DNA of 64,000 bases from Duganella lactea (GTDB lineage Bacteria; Pseudomonadota; Gammaproteobacteria; Burkholderiales; Burkholderiaceae_D): contig NZ_WWCP01000006.1 of NCBI RefSeq assembly GCF_009857505.1, positions 62,001-126,000 on the forward strand, written 5' to 3'. The notes under the pieces were generated by a model. The model was not told the DNA's origin. It searched no databases and saw nothing but the letters and a program-made list of their open reading frames with translations. Position numbers and translations under genes: made by a program. Shown here piece by piece: positions 18,889 to 30,900 of this stretch (the stretch's first letter is position 1; each line of letters starts with the position of its first letter).

Positions 18889-18967
18889 GATTATAGGCTA
18901 TACGCATTTTGGCCACATTGCAAGCGCGCAGATGGCCCCGGCGCGGCATTTTTGCTAGAATCCGCAG

Positions 18968-19456
18968 ATGACAAAGCAGATCAAGAAGAAAGCGCCGCCG
19001 GCCGCAACGCCGCCAGAGACGGGCGAACCAGCGCTCGATCAGCGCACCTTGCAGGCGCTGGTCGGCTATAACTGCCGCCGCGCCTATATCAACATCATGC
19101 CCTTGTTTGAAAAGCGCATGGCGAAGTACGAGCTTCGTCCGGTCGACTTCAGTGTACTGAGCCTGTTGAAGGCCAATCCGCACATCAATCAGAAACGGCT
19201 GTCGGTGGCGGTCAAGGTATCGCCGCCCAATCTCGCGATCCTGCTCGACAAGCTGCAACAACGCGGCCTGCTGCTGCGCGAACGCAGTCCGCTGGACCGG
19301 CGCTCGCAGACGCTGGCGCTGACGCCGGCGGGCCTGAGCATGTGCGGCAAGGCCGAAAAGACCGCCGCCGAACTGGAACTGGACGCCACCGCCGCCCTCA
19401 CCGACGACGAGCGCGCCCAATTGATCCGCCTGCTGCAAAAAATCTACCTGAACTGA
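18968..19456 (+). CDS. MarR-family transcriptional regulator
   Basis: A 162-residue regulator with a basic N-terminus rich in lysine, proline and alanine (residues 1-25). The winged helix-turn-helix comes at about 60-125, including NQKRLSVAVKVSPPNLAILL and the wing ERSPLDRRSQTLALT. MarR proteins commonly repress aromatic-degradation genes until a phenolic ligand binds. The divergent binding-protein/tannase pair is the obvious target. It ends 7 bases before the 3' end of the sigma-54 activator gene, which converges on it. Confidence 0.9.
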   Translation: MTKQIKKKAPPAATPPETGEPALDQRTLQALVGYNCRRAYINIMPLFEKRMAKYELRPVDFSVLSLLKANPHINQKRLSVAVKVSPPNLAILLDKLQQRGLLLRERSPLDRRSQTLALTPAGLSMCGKAEKTAAELELDATAALTDDERAQLIRLLQKIYLN

Positions 19457-19463
19457 CGCCGGC

Positions 19464-21314
<1,851 letters not shown>

Positions 21315-21329
21315 CGGCATTTCTCCTGG

Positions 21330-21345
21330 TTGATCATTTCATCAA
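21330..21345. promoter_or_regulatory. XylR/DmpR-type upstream activating sequence
   Basis: TTGATCATTTCATCAA matches 14 of 16 bases of the palindromic enhancer TTGATCAATTGATCAA recognised by DmpR/TbuT-like activators. It lies directly upstream of the activator's own ribosome site. It is about 120 bases before the candidate -24/-12 promoter of the divergent operon, the spacing expected for an enhancer of this class. Confidence 0.7.
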
Positions 21346-21449
21346 GCGCCGCCACCGTCATTGTTGTGCTGCATTGCGCCAACGCGCGCCGCCTCGCCGT
21401 AATGTCGTCATTCGGTGGATGCGTCATGCGGCGACGCAACGCGCATGGC

Positions 21450-21466
21450 CTGGCATACAACTTGAT
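21450..21466 (+). promoter_or_regulatory. Candidate sigma-54 (-24/-12) promoter
   Basis: CTGGCATACAACTTGAT has a perfect TGGCA -24 element and GG-N10-GA spacing. The -12 element reads TTGAT instead of the usual TTGCW, a substitution at a highly conserved base, so strength is uncertain. It would start transcription about 45 bases before the aldehyde dehydrogenase ATG. Confidence 0.5.
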
Positions 21467-21522
21467 ATGAGCATTTGCATGCAACTAGCGTGCACACCAC
21501 ACATCAACAACCAGGAGACAAC

Positions 21523-22992
21523 ATGAACGACGCACAGGCCCTGCTGCCGGAAGCCATCTGGCGCGACCGCATCTTCAACGGCGATTGGATTCCAGCCCTG
21601 GGCGGCAGCCACACCTTCACCGAGCCGGCCACCGGCGAGCAGTTGGGTCGCGTGGGACTGGCCAACGCCGACGACGTGACGCGCGCCGCCGGCGAAGCGC
21701 GCGCCGCGCAGGCGGCATGGGCGGCCACCGATTACAAGGAGCGCGCCGGCGTGTTCCGCCGCGCCGCGCTGCTGCTGTCGAAGCACCACAACGAGCTGTC
21801 GACGTGGATCGTGCGCGAGACCGGCGCGATCCGGCCCAAAGCCGACCTGGAACTGCGCGAGGCCGGCGCCCACCTGCTGGAGGCGGCCGCCATGCTGACC
21901 CAGCCCAAGGGCCAGTTGCTGGCCTCCGCCAGCAACCAGTTGAGCATCGCGCGGCGTGTGCCGCATGGCGTGGTGGGCGTGATCTCGCCGTTCAACTTCC
22001 CGCTGATCCTGTCGATCCGCTCGATCGCGCCGGCGCTCGCCACCGGCAACGCGGTGGTGCACAAGCCGGACCTGCAAACGCCGGTCAGCGGCGGTGTGCT
22101 GATCGCCCGCGTGTTCGAGGCGGCCGGCCTGCCCAAAGGCGTGCTGCATGTGCTGCCCGGCGGCGCCGACGCCGGCCAGGCCATGTGCACCGATCCCCAT
22201 ATCGCCATGATCGCCTTCACCGGCTCCACCGCCGTTGGCCGCGGCATCGGCGAGCTGGCCGGCCGCCACCTGAAAAAAATGTCGCTGGAACTGGGCGGCA
22301 AGAACTCGCTGATTGTGCTGGACGACGCCGATCCCGACATCGCCGCCGCCAACGTCGCCTGGGGCGCCTATCTGCACCAGGGCCAGATCTGCATGGCGTC
22401 CGGCCGCATCCTGCTCCAGCGCGGCATTGCCGACGCGGTGATCGAACGGGTGGTGGCCAAGGCGCGCAACCTGCCGGTCGGCGATCCGGCCGGCGGCGCG
22501 GTGGCACTGGGGCCCCTGATCAACGCGCGCCAGGTGCAGCGCGTGCACGGCATCGTCGAGGACAGCGTGGCCGCCGGCGCCACGCTGCTGACCGGCGGCA
22601 GCTACGAGCGCCAGTTCTACCAGCCCACCGTGCTGACCGGTGTGTTGCCTGGCATGCGCTGTTTCGAGGAGGAGCTGTTCGGACCGGTGGCCTCGATCAC
22701 CGTGTTCGACACCGACGACGAGGCCATCGCGCTGGCCTCCGCCACCAGTGGCTGTCTGGCGCTGGGCGTCATCACGCCAACGCTGGCGCGCGGCATGCGC
22801 ATCGCCGACCACGTGCCGGCCGGCCATGTGCACATCAACGACCAAACCGTGCTGGCCGAGGCGCACGCGCCGTTCGGCGGCGGCGGCACCTCCGGCAACG
22901 GCGGCCGCCATGGCGGCGGCGCCGACTGGGACGAGTTCACCCAGTGGCAATGGATGACCATCAAGACCGAAGCACCGCGCTACCCGTTCTAA
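21523..22992 (+). CDS. Aromatic aldehyde dehydrogenase (benzaldehyde dehydrogenase-like)
   Basis: A 489-residue NAD(P)-dependent aldehyde dehydrogenase. It shows the general-base region LELGGKNSLIVLDD and the catalytic cysteine in QGQICMASGR. The pattern is close to XylC/AreC benzaldehyde dehydrogenases. Because the next gene is a coniferyl-alcohol dehydrogenase, oxidation of coniferyl aldehyde (the CalB role) or a similar aryl aldehyde is likely. CAGGAGACAAC sets the ATG. It is the first gene of an operon running to 32025 and is probably controlled by the sigma-54 activator. Confidence 0.9.
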   Translation: MNDAQALLPEAIWRDRIFNGDWIPALGGSHTFTEPATGEQLGRVGLANADDVTRAAGEARAAQAAWAATDYKERAGVFRRAALLLSKHHNELSTWIVRETGAIRPKADLELREAGAHLLEAAAMLTQPKGQLLASASNQLSIARRVPHGVVGVISPFNFPLILSIRSIAPALATGNAVVHKPDLQTPVSGGVLIARVFEAAGLPKGVLHVLPGGADAGQAMCTDPHIAMIAFTGSTAVGRGIGELAGRHLKKMSLELGGKNSLIVLDDADPDIAAANVAWGAYLHQGQICMASGRILLQRGIADAVIERVVAKARNLPVGDPAGGAVALGPLINARQVQRVHGIVEDSVAAGATLLTGGSYERQFYQPTVLTGVLPGMRCFEEELFGPVASITVFDTDDEAIALASATSGCLALGVITPTLARGMRIADHVPAGHVHINDQTVLAEAHAPFGGGGTSGNGGRHGGGADWDEFTQWQWMTIKTEAPRYPF

Positions 22993-23021
22993 TCACCACA
23001 ACTACAACCGCAGGAGACCTT

Positions 23022-23789
23022 ATGAAGTTACGTAACAAGACCATCGTTGTCACCGGCGCCGCTTCCGGCATCGGCGCCGAAGTGGCGCGGCTGGCGCGCT
23101 TTGAGGGCGCCAGCGTGATCGGCATGGACCGCAACGCGCCCGGTCTGACGCTGGACGGATTTGTCAGCGTTGACATGGGCGACACCGCCAGCATTGACGC
23201 CGCCATCGCCCAGCTGCCGCAGCGGGTGGACGCGCTGTGCAACGTCGCCGGCGTGCCCGGCACCGCCGATCCGGCGCTACTGGCGCGCGTCAATTATCTG
23301 GGGCTGCGCCATCTGACCGAAGGCGTGCTGCCGCGCATGCCGGCCGGCGGCTCCATCGTCAACGTCGCCTCCATCCTCGGCGCCGAGTGGCCGCAGCGCG
23401 TGGCGCTGCACAAGCAGCTGGCGTCGGTGCGCGGCTTCGCCGAGGGTCAGGCCTGGCTCGACGCGCACCCGGTGCCGGCCGACACCTGCTACCAGTACTT
23501 CAAGGAGGCGCTGATCGTCTGGACCTATGCCCAGTCGCAGCCGTGGTTCCTGGCCCATTCGGTGCGCATGAACTGCGTGGCGCCAGGCCCGGTCTTCACG
23601 CCCATCCTTGGCGACTTCGTCGCCATGCTGGGCGAAGAACGGGTGCAGCGCGACGCCGGCCGCATGAAGCGCCCCGCCTATGCCGATGAAGTGGCGGCCG
23701 CCATCAGCTTCCTTTGCAGCGACGACGCGCGCTGGATCAGCGGCATCAACCTGCCGGTGGATGGAGGTCTGGCATCCACCATCATCTGA
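23022..23789 (+). CDS. calA: Coniferyl-alcohol dehydrogenase (SDR family)
   Basis: A 255-residue classical short-chain dehydrogenase with TGAASGIG at residues 11-18. The active site is Tyr-x3-Lys in CYQYFKEAL, and NCVAPGPVFTPIL follows it. These features, the ALCNVAGVPGT and LGAEWPQR segments and the C-terminal GGLAST match the coniferyl-alcohol/3-alpha-hydroxysteroid dehydrogenase subgroup as I remember it. It would oxidise coniferyl alcohol to coniferyl aldehyde with NAD. CAGGAGACCTT precedes the ATG, 29 bases after the aldehyde dehydrogenase stop. Together they convert the alcohol to ferulate, which the ech-vdh-fcs operon can use. Confidence 0.85.
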   Translation: MKLRNKTIVVTGAASGIGAEVARLARFEGASVIGMDRNAPGLTLDGFVSVDMGDTASIDAAIAQLPQRVDALCNVAGVPGTADPALLARVNYLGLRHLTEGVLPRMPAGGSIVNVASILGAEWPQRVALHKQLASVRGFAEGQAWLDAHPVPADTCYQYFKEALIVWTYAQSQPWFLAHSVRMNCVAPGPVFTPILGDFVAMLGEERVQRDAGRMKRPAYADEVAAAISFLCSDDARWISGINLPVDGGLASTII

Positions 23790-23834
23790 AGCAGCATCCG
23801 TAATCCAACCATAAAAATATCAAGGAGACATACC

Positions 23835-25535
23835 ATGCAAACCAATCAACGCCGCGCGCCGGCCGTGCTGGCGCTGGCCATGGCGGCCGCGCTGCCGGCG
23901 CAGGCCGTCGAATTCGACAGCGGCAATCCGGACCTCAAGATCACCTGGAATAACACCTTCAAGTACAGCAGCGCCTACCGTCTGAAGGACGCCGACCCGC
24001 GCCTGCTGGCGGGCGGCTATCCATCCTTCGGGGCGGCCGACTTCGATGGCTACAACATCGACGACGGCAATCAGAACTTCCGCAACAAGGGCATCGTCTC
24101 CAGCCGCGTCGACTGGCTCAGCGAATTCGACGCCGGCACCCGCAACCTGGGCATGCGGATCAGCGCCGCCGCCTGGTATGACGCGGTCTACAACCGCGGC
24201 AACGACAACGCTTCGCCGACCAGCAACGCCGTCACGCTGGGCGGCCAGGCCGGCAACACCTTCGCCAACGGCACCCGCGTGCTGCACGGTCGTAACGCCG
24301 AACTGCTGGACGCCTTCGTCTTCGCCAAGGGTGCGCTGGGCGAGCTGCCGGGCACCGTGCGCGTCGGCCGCCATACGCTGCAATACGGTGAAAGCCTGTT
24401 CTTCGGCGCCAACGGCATCGCCAATGCCCAGGGACCGGTCGATCTGGTCAAGCTGCTCAGCGTACCGGGCGCGCAGTTCAAGGAGATTCTGCGGCCGGTC
24501 AATCAGGTGTCCGGACAGTTGCAGTTGCTACCGAACGTGTCGCTCGGCGGCTACTACCAGTTTGAATGGCGGCCGACGCAAATTCCCGGCGCCGGCAGTT
24601 ATCTGAGCTCCTACGACGCCGCCGGCGCCGGCTACAGCGCCTATCTTGTGGCGCCGACCAACAGCGGCGCGCCGGCGTTCCGCGCGCTGCCCGACCTGAA
24701 ACCCAAGAACTCCGGCCAGGGCGGCCTGCAACTCAAATACACGCCGGAAGGCTCGGACGTGGAGTACGGCCTGTATGCGGCGCGCTACCACGACAAGACG
24801 CCCTACTTCTACCTGGGCTTTGCGCCCGGCTTCCCGCCCGGCGCGCCGTCCACCGTGCAGGCGGTGTACGCCGAGGGCATCCGCACCTTTGGCGCCAGCG
24901 CCAGCACGGTGCTGGGCGGCGCCAACGTCGCCGCCGAGGTATCGGTGCGGCGCAATACGCCGCTGGTCAGCGACCCGACGCCCAACTTCCTGTCGCGCAG
25001 CGGCACCGGCGTGTTTGCCGACAACAGCGGCAATCCCGCTTACGCGCTTGGCAATACCGCCCACGTCAACCTGTCGGCCATCTACGTGATGCCGACCACG
25101 CCCTGGTTTCAGGGCGCGTCGCTGCTCGGCGAAATCGCCTGGAACCGCGCCACCAGCGTAACCTGGCAAGGCTCGCTCGATCCCAACACCACGCGCGACG
25201 CCACCGCCGCGCGCTTCATCTTCGAGCCATCCTATTACCAGGTGATGGATGGCCTCGACCTGTCGGTGCCGATCGGCGTTGGCTACAACATCTCGGGCCG
25301 CTCGCGCGCGGTGTTCAACTTCAACGGCGGCAGCTCACATGGCGGCGACTTCAATATCGGCGTCAACGCCACCTACCACCAGGACTGGAAGTTCGGCATC
25401 AGCTACGTGCGCTTCCTCGGCGGCGCCGGCACCTTCATCCGCAACAACCCGGCCACCAACACGCCGATGCTGGGCTACGCGCAATCGCTGGCCGACCGCG
25501 ACTACATCTCCTTCAACATCAAACGCGCTTTCTAA
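23835..25535 (+). CDS. DUF1302 family outer-membrane protein (copy 2)
   Basis: A 566-residue protein with a signal peptide ending ALPAQA near residue 24. The mature start EFDSGNPDLKITWNNTFKYS parallels copy 1. It is beta-rich and ends YISFNIKRAF, a terminal phenylalanine expected of an outer-membrane barrel. Shared internal landmarks with copy 1 include RVDWLSEFDAG (KRIDLLSEFDA in copy 1), GQLQL and LYAARYHDK. AAGGAGACATACC precedes the ATG. It is the first gene of the second envelope module. Its divergence from copy 1, clear at most positions, argues for an old duplication or separate acquisition rather than a recent copy event. Confidence 0.9.
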   Translation: MQTNQRRAPAVLALAMAAALPAQAVEFDSGNPDLKITWNNTFKYSSAYRLKDADPRLLAGGYPSFGAADFDGYNIDDGNQNFRNKGIVSSRVDWLSEFDAGTRNLGMRISAAAWYDAVYNRGNDNASPTSNAVTLGGQAGNTFANGTRVLHGRNAELLDAFVFAKGALGELPGTVRVGRHTLQYGESLFFGANGIANAQGPVDLVKLLSVPGAQFKEILRPVNQVSGQLQLLPNVSLGGYYQFEWRPTQIPGAGSYLSSYDAAGAGYSAYLVAPTNSGAPAFRALPDLKPKNSGQGGLQLKYTPEGSDVEYGLYAARYHDKTPYFYLGFAPGFPPGAPSTVQAVYAEGIRTFGASASTVLGGANVAAEVSVRRNTPLVSDPTPNFLSRSGTGVFADNSGNPAYALGNTAHVNLSAIYVMPTTPWFQGASLLGEIAWNRATSVTWQGSLDPNTTRDATAARFIFEPSYYQVMDGLDLSVPIGVGYNISGRSRAVFNFNGGSSHGGDFNIGVNATYHQDWKFGISYVRFLGGAGTFIRNNPATNTPMLGYAQSLADRDYISFNIKRAF

Positions 25536-25548
25536 GGACAAAACTATA

Positions 25549-26910
25549 ATGAAGACGACCCTGAAATTTGCCACCGCCTCCGCCCTGTCGCTGGCCTGCG
25601 CCCTGCCCCACGCCGGCGCCGCCGTCACCGCCGAGGAGGCGGCCAAACTCAATACCACGCTGACGCCGCTGGGCGCCGAGAAAGCCGGCAACAAGGAAGG
25701 CACGATTCCGGCCTGGGAAGGCGTGTACGCCAAAACGCCGGCCGGCTACAAGGCCGGCGACTTCCGCGCCGATCCTTTCGCCGGCGAGAAGCCGACGCTG
25801 GCCATCACCGGCAAGAACGCCGACCAGTATGCCGGCAAGCTGTCGGCCGCCACGCTGGCGTTGCTGAAGAAGTATCCGAACTACCGGCTCGATATCTACC
25901 CGACCCACCGCACCGGCGGCGCGCCGAACTGGGTGTACGAGAACACGCTGAAGAACGCCACCCGCGCCAAGTCGATCGACGGCGGCTTTGGTGTCGAAGG
26001 CGCCTACGGCGGCATTCCGTTCCCGATTCCAAAGACCGGTTATGAGGCCATCATGAACCACCGGCTGGCGTGGACCGGCGAGAGCGTGATGTTCCCGCTG
26101 CGGACCGTCATCGTCACCCCGGATGGCAAGCGCGCCACCGCCACCGAGGCGGAACAGACGCTGATGCGCCCCTACTACTTCAAGGACGGCAGCCTGGAAA
26201 AATTCAACGGCATTTACCAGTACGGCCGGCTGATCACGCGCGCGCCCGCCTCCAAGGCCGGCGAAGGCATCCTGGTTCACGACGGCATCAGCGAGGCGCA
26301 GCCGCGCGCCATCTGGCAGTACCTGGTGGGCCAGCGCCGCGTGCGGCGGGCGCCGTCGGTGTCCTACGATACGCCGGACTCGGTCACTTCCGGCATCGGT
26401 CTGTTCGACGAGGCATTCATGCTGTTCGGCCCCATCGACCATCATGAGCTGAAGCTGATCGGCAAGAAGGAGATGTACATCCCGTATAACAACAACCGCG
26501 CGGCGTCGGCCAGGATCGCCGACCTGGTGGGACCGCAGTTCCTCAACCCGGACCTGGTGCGCTGGGAACTGCACCGCGTGTGGGAGGTCGAGGCCAGCCT
26601 GATTCCCGGCAAACGCCATGTGGTGGCCAAGCGCCGCTACTATCTGGATGAAGACACCTGGCAGATCATCATGGTCGATGGCTACGATGCCCAAGGCCAG
26701 ATCTGGCGCGGCAACTACACGCTGACGCTGCTGGCGCCGGACGTGCCGGCGGTGGTCGGCAACGTCATGTGGGGCACCTACAACGTGCAGACCGGTGCCT
26801 ATTTGCTGAACGAGGCGTCCAACGAACTGCAATCCCAGTACAAGACCATTCCGCGTCTGCCGGCCAGCTACTTCGGGCCGGAGGAACTGGCCAACCAGGG
26901 TTCGCGCTGA
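25549..26910 (+). CDS. DUF1329 family periplasmic protein (copy 2)
   Basis: A 453-residue protein with a signal peptide (about residues 1-24, ending PHAGAA). The family opening TAEEAAKLNTTLTPLGAEKAGN follows, then EGTIPAWEG. Compared with copy 1 it lacks the two adjacent cysteines of the PCCDTP segment; the equivalent region reads SVSYDTPDSV. AAGGAC lies nine bases before the ATG. A periplasmic lipid-like ligand carrier is the favoured but unproven role. The next gene's frame begins at its stop (TGATG), although the better start there lies slightly downstream. Confidence 0.9.
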   Translation: MKTTLKFATASALSLACALPHAGAAVTAEEAAKLNTTLTPLGAEKAGNKEGTIPAWEGVYAKTPAGYKAGDFRADPFAGEKPTLAITGKNADQYAGKLSAATLALLKKYPNYRLDIYPTHRTGGAPNWVYENTLKNATRAKSIDGGFGVEGAYGGIPFPIPKTGYEAIMNHRLAWTGESVMFPLRTVIVTPDGKRATATEAEQTLMRPYYFKDGSLEKFNGIYQYGRLITRAPASKAGEGILVHDGISEAQPRAIWQYLVGQRRVRRAPSVSYDTPDSVTSGIGLFDEAFMLFGPIDHHELKLIGKKEMYIPYNNNRAASARIADLVGPQFLNPDLVRWELHRVWEVEASLIPGKRHVVAKRRYYLDEDTWQIIMVDGYDAQGQIWRGNYTLTLLAPDVPAVVGNVMWGTYNVQTGAYLLNEASNELQSQYKTIPRLPASYFGPEELANQGSR

Positions 26911-26924
26911 TGAGGAGGCGACCG

Positions 26925-27962
26925 ATGAAGCGATTGCCTATTCTTGCCGTGGCCTGCGCGCTGCTGGCGCCGGCCATGGGCGCCGTGCCGGCGGCGCTGA
27001 CGCAGCCGGCGCTGGTCACGCCCAAGGCGCTGCACGCAGCCATGTTAACGGTGGCCGCCGCCGGCCAGCGGCTGGTGGCGGCCGGCGAGCGCGGCATCGT
27101 CCTGTATTCGGACGATGCCGGCGCCACGTGGCGGCAGGCGCAAACGCCGGTCAGCGTCAGCCTGACGGCGCTGCAGTTTGTCGATGCCGGCAACGGCTGG
27201 GCGGTCGGCCATCAGGGCGTGGTGCTGCACAGCGCCGATGGCGGCCTGACATGGCGCAAGCAACTGGACGGCGTGCAGGCGGCGTCGCTGGCGCTGCGCG
27301 CGGCCACCGACACGCCGGGCCCGGAGCAGGCGCGCGCGCTGACCGAGGCCAGGCACCTGGTCGAGGATGGTCCGGACAAGCCCTTCCTCGATGTGTACTT
27401 TGAGGACGCGCGCAACGGCTACGTGCTGGGCGCCTACAACCTGCTGTACCGCACCGCCGACGGCGGCGCCACGTGGCAGCCGATGCAGGCGCGCGTACCC
27501 AATCCGAAAGGCCTGCACCTGTACGCCATGCGCGGCGGCGGCGGCTCGCTGTACCTGGCCGGCGAACAGGGGCTGCTGCTGCGCTCCAGCAATCGCGGCG
27601 ACAGCTTCACAGCACTACCGACGCCCTACAAGGGCAGCTTCTTCGGACTGCTGGCGACGCGCGCCGGCACGCTGCTGGCGTTCGGCCTGCGCGGCAACGC
27701 CTACCGTTCGGACGACCAGGGCGCCAGCTGGAGCCGGATCGACACCGGCGTGCAAGCCTCGCTGGCCGGCGGCGCCGAACTGGCCGACGGCGAGCTGGCC
27801 CTGGTGAGCCAGGCCGGCGAGGTGCTGCTGAGCCGCGACCAGGGCCGCAGCTTCGCGCTGCAAAGCGTGCCCGCGCTGCCGCTGGCGGCGGTGACGCAGG
27901 CCGCCGACGGCGCGCTGGTGGTGGCGGGCCTGCGCGGCCTGCGCCGCATCCCACTCAAATGA
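26925..27962 (+). CDS. YCF48/BNR-repeat beta-propeller protein (copy 2)
   Basis: A 345-residue exported protein with Asp-box repeats SDDAGATW, SADGGLTW, TADGGATW and SDDQGASW spaced as in a beta-propeller. The ATG at 26925 is preceded by AGGAGG with a six-base gap; an ATG at 26910 overlapping the DUF1329 stop lacks such a site. It matches copy 1 in length and in the segments PVSVSLTALQF (PVSVTLTAVRF in copy 1) and YxGSFF. The LVEDGPDKPFLDV segment lies in the same place as LVADGADKPLLDV in copy 1. It is 16 bases upstream of the RND-esterase gene. Confidence 0.85.
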   Translation: MKRLPILAVACALLAPAMGAVPAALTQPALVTPKALHAAMLTVAAAGQRLVAAGERGIVLYSDDAGATWRQAQTPVSVSLTALQFVDAGNGWAVGHQGVVLHSADGGLTWRKQLDGVQAASLALRAATDTPGPEQARALTEARHLVEDGPDKPFLDVYFEDARNGYVLGAYNLLYRTADGGATWQPMQARVPNPKGLHLYAMRGGGGSLYLAGEQGLLLRSSNRGDSFTALPTPYKGSFFGLLATRAGTLLAFGLRGNAYRSDDQGASWSRIDTGVQASLAGGAELADGELALVSQAGEVLLSRDQGRSFALQSVPALPLAAVTQAADGALVVAGLRGLRRIPLK

Positions 27963-27978
27963 CGATGGCTGGAGCATC

Positions 27979-30900
27979 ATGAACACAGACCAAGACCTGG
28001 AACAACAGCCGGTGGTGCGACGGCTGGAAGACTTCGACACCCGCTCGGGCAACCTCGGTGAACGTGCCCTGTTCAACTATCGCCCGCTGGTGATTTTGCT
28101 TTGCCTGCTGGCGACCATTGTGCTGGGCTACCAGGCCACACACATCCGGCTCAACGCCAGCTTTGAAAAGATGATCCCCAGCGCCCATCCCTATGTGGCC
28201 AACTACCTGGCCAACAAGGCCGACCTGAATGGGCTGGGCAACTCGGTGCGGGTCGCCGTCGAAACCGGCGGCGACAGCATTTACGAGGCCGGATACCTCG
28301 ACACGCTGCAACGCATGAACGATGAACTGTTTTTGCTGCCAGGCGTGGACCGGCCGTTCATGAAATCGCTGTGGACGCCGAGCACGCGCTGGGCCGCCGT
28401 CACCGAAGATGGCCTTGACGGCGGCACCGTCATCCCGGACGGCTACGACGGCCAGCGCGCCAGCCTGGCGCAGCTGCGCGCCAACGTCGCGCGGTCCGGC
28501 GAGATCGGCCAGCTGGTGGCGGCCAACCTCCGCTCCAGCATCATCTTCGTGCCGCTGCTGGACACCAACCCGCAGACCGGCCTGCCGCTCGACTACCGCA
28601 TGCTGTCGGAGAGCCTGGAGCGCATCCGCGCCAAGTACGAGCAGGAAGGCGTGCGCATTCATATCACCGGTTTCGCCAAGATCGCCGGCGACTTGATCGC
28701 AGGCCTGCAACAGGTGCTGGCCTTCTTCGTGCTCGCCATCGCCATCGCCGCCGCCGTGCTGTTCTGGTACACGCGCTGCTGGCGCAGCACCACGCTGGTG
28801 GTGGTGTGCTCGCTGGTGGCGGTATTGTGGCAATGCGGCCTGCTGGCGACGCTGCACTATGAGCTCGACCCGTACTCCATCCTGGTGCCGTTCCTGGTGT
28901 TCGCCATCGGCATGAGCCATGGCGCGCAGAAGATGAACGGCATCATGCAGGATGTCGGACGGGGTACGCACCGGGTGGTGGCGGCGCGCTACACCTTCCG
29001 CCGCCTGTTCGCCGCCGGCCTGACGGCGCTGCTGTGCGACGCGGTAGGTTTTGCGGTGCTGGCCACCATCCAGATCAAGGTGATCCAGGACCTGGCGCTG
29101 ATCGCCAGCATCGGTGTGGCGGTGCTGATCTTCACCAACCTGGTGCTGCTGCCGGTGCTGCTGTCTTACACCGGCGTCAGCACCGCCGCCGCCGCGCGCA
29201 GCCTGCAGACCGATAGCGGCGCGAAAAACGGCCTGTGGTCCTTCCTCGACCGCTTCACAGGTCGCCGCTGGGCGGCGGTCACGGTGGCGGCCAGCGTGCT
29301 GCTGGGCGGACTCGGTTATCTCTACAGCTTGAAACTGCAGGTCGGCGATCTCGATCCCGGCGCGCCCGAGTTGCGCGCCGATTCGCGCTACAACCGCGAC
29401 AACGGCTTCATGGTGGCCAACTACGCCGCCAGTTCCGACATTCTGGTGGTGATGATCAAAACCCCGCCCGACCGGTGCACACGCTACGACACGCTGGCCA
29501 AGGTCGACACGCTGGCCTGGCAGTTGGAGCAGTTGCCGGGCGTCGACGCGACCAACTCGATGGCTGCGCTCAGCAAACTTGCCACTACCGGCTACAACGA
29601 AGGCAACTTCAAATGGTACGACTTGATTCCGAATACCGGTGCGCTCGGCGCGGTGCAAACGCGCGCGCCGCGCGAACTGTTCAACCAGAGCTGCTCGCTG
29701 CTGTCGCTGTACGTCTACCTGAAGGACCATAAGGCCGCCACGCTGACGCGCGTGGTGGACGCGGTGGAAGCCTACGCCGCCGCCAACAACACGCCCGAGG
29801 TGCAGTTCCAGCTGGCGGCCGGCAGCGCCGGCATCGAGGCCGCCACCAACATCGTCGTCAAGCAGGCCATGCACGACATGCTGTTCTGGGTGTATGGCGC
29901 GGTGATCCTGCTGTGCTATGCGACCTTCCGCAACTGGCGCGCGGTGGTGGTGGCGATCCTGCCGCTGGTGCTGACGTCGATCCTGTGCGAGGTGCTGATG
30001 GTGGTGCTGGGCATGGGTGTCAAGGTGGCGACACTGCCGGTGATCGCGCTGGGCGTCGGCATCGGCGTCGACTACGCGCTGTATGTGTTGAGCGTGATGC
30101 TGAGCCGCATGCGCACCGGCGACAGCCTGTCGGCGGCCTACCTGCACGCGCTCCAGTTCACCGGTCGGGTGGTGATTCTGACCGGCGTGACGCTGGCGGT
30201 CGCCGTCGCCACCTGGGTGTTCTCGCCGATCAAATTCCAGGCCGACATGGGCATCCTGCTGGCCTTCATGTTCCTGTGGAATATGGTCGGCGCGCTGGTG
30301 CTGGTGCCGGCGCTGGCGCATTTCCTGATGCCGCGCCAACCCGCGCCGGAGACCACGCCGGAGCCGGAGGCCCTGCTGCCGGCGCCGGACTCGCTGCGGC
30401 ACACCGCACTGGGCGATGTCGTCGGCCGCGAGGACCGGCACCACACCCATGCCTGGCTTGGCCTGCCGTATGCGGCACCACCGGTCGGACCGCTGCGCTG
30501 GCGCGCGCCAAGGCCAGCGCCAGCCTGGCCAGGCGTGTGGCAGGCGCTGACCTGCGGCGCGCCGGCGATGCAGTTGGGCGGCATGACGCTCGACCTGCCG
30601 CCGGTGCAATGGGGCCGGCCGGTCGGCGCCGAGGACTGCCTGACGCTGAATATCTATGCGCCGCGCATGACGCCGGAACAGGCGCCGGCCGCCGGCCTGC
30701 CGGTGATGTTCTGGATTCACGGCGGCGCCAACACCGCCGGCAGCGCCAGCACCTACACCACGCTGCGCAATTTGGCGGGCCAGGATAATGTGGTCGTGGT
30801 CTCCGCCAATTACCGCCTCGGCATCCTGGGCTGGTTCAGTCTGGAGGAACTGGCGCGGGACGACGACAGCGCGGCCGACCGCTCCGGCAATTTCGGCACG

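Noticed and set aside
30331..30400. Possible frameshift or assembly join creating the RND-esterase fusion
   Set aside because: The frame is continuous, codon composition does not change at the junction, and the linker is a plausible Pro/Glu-rich spacer. A read-level check is still listed under the finding.
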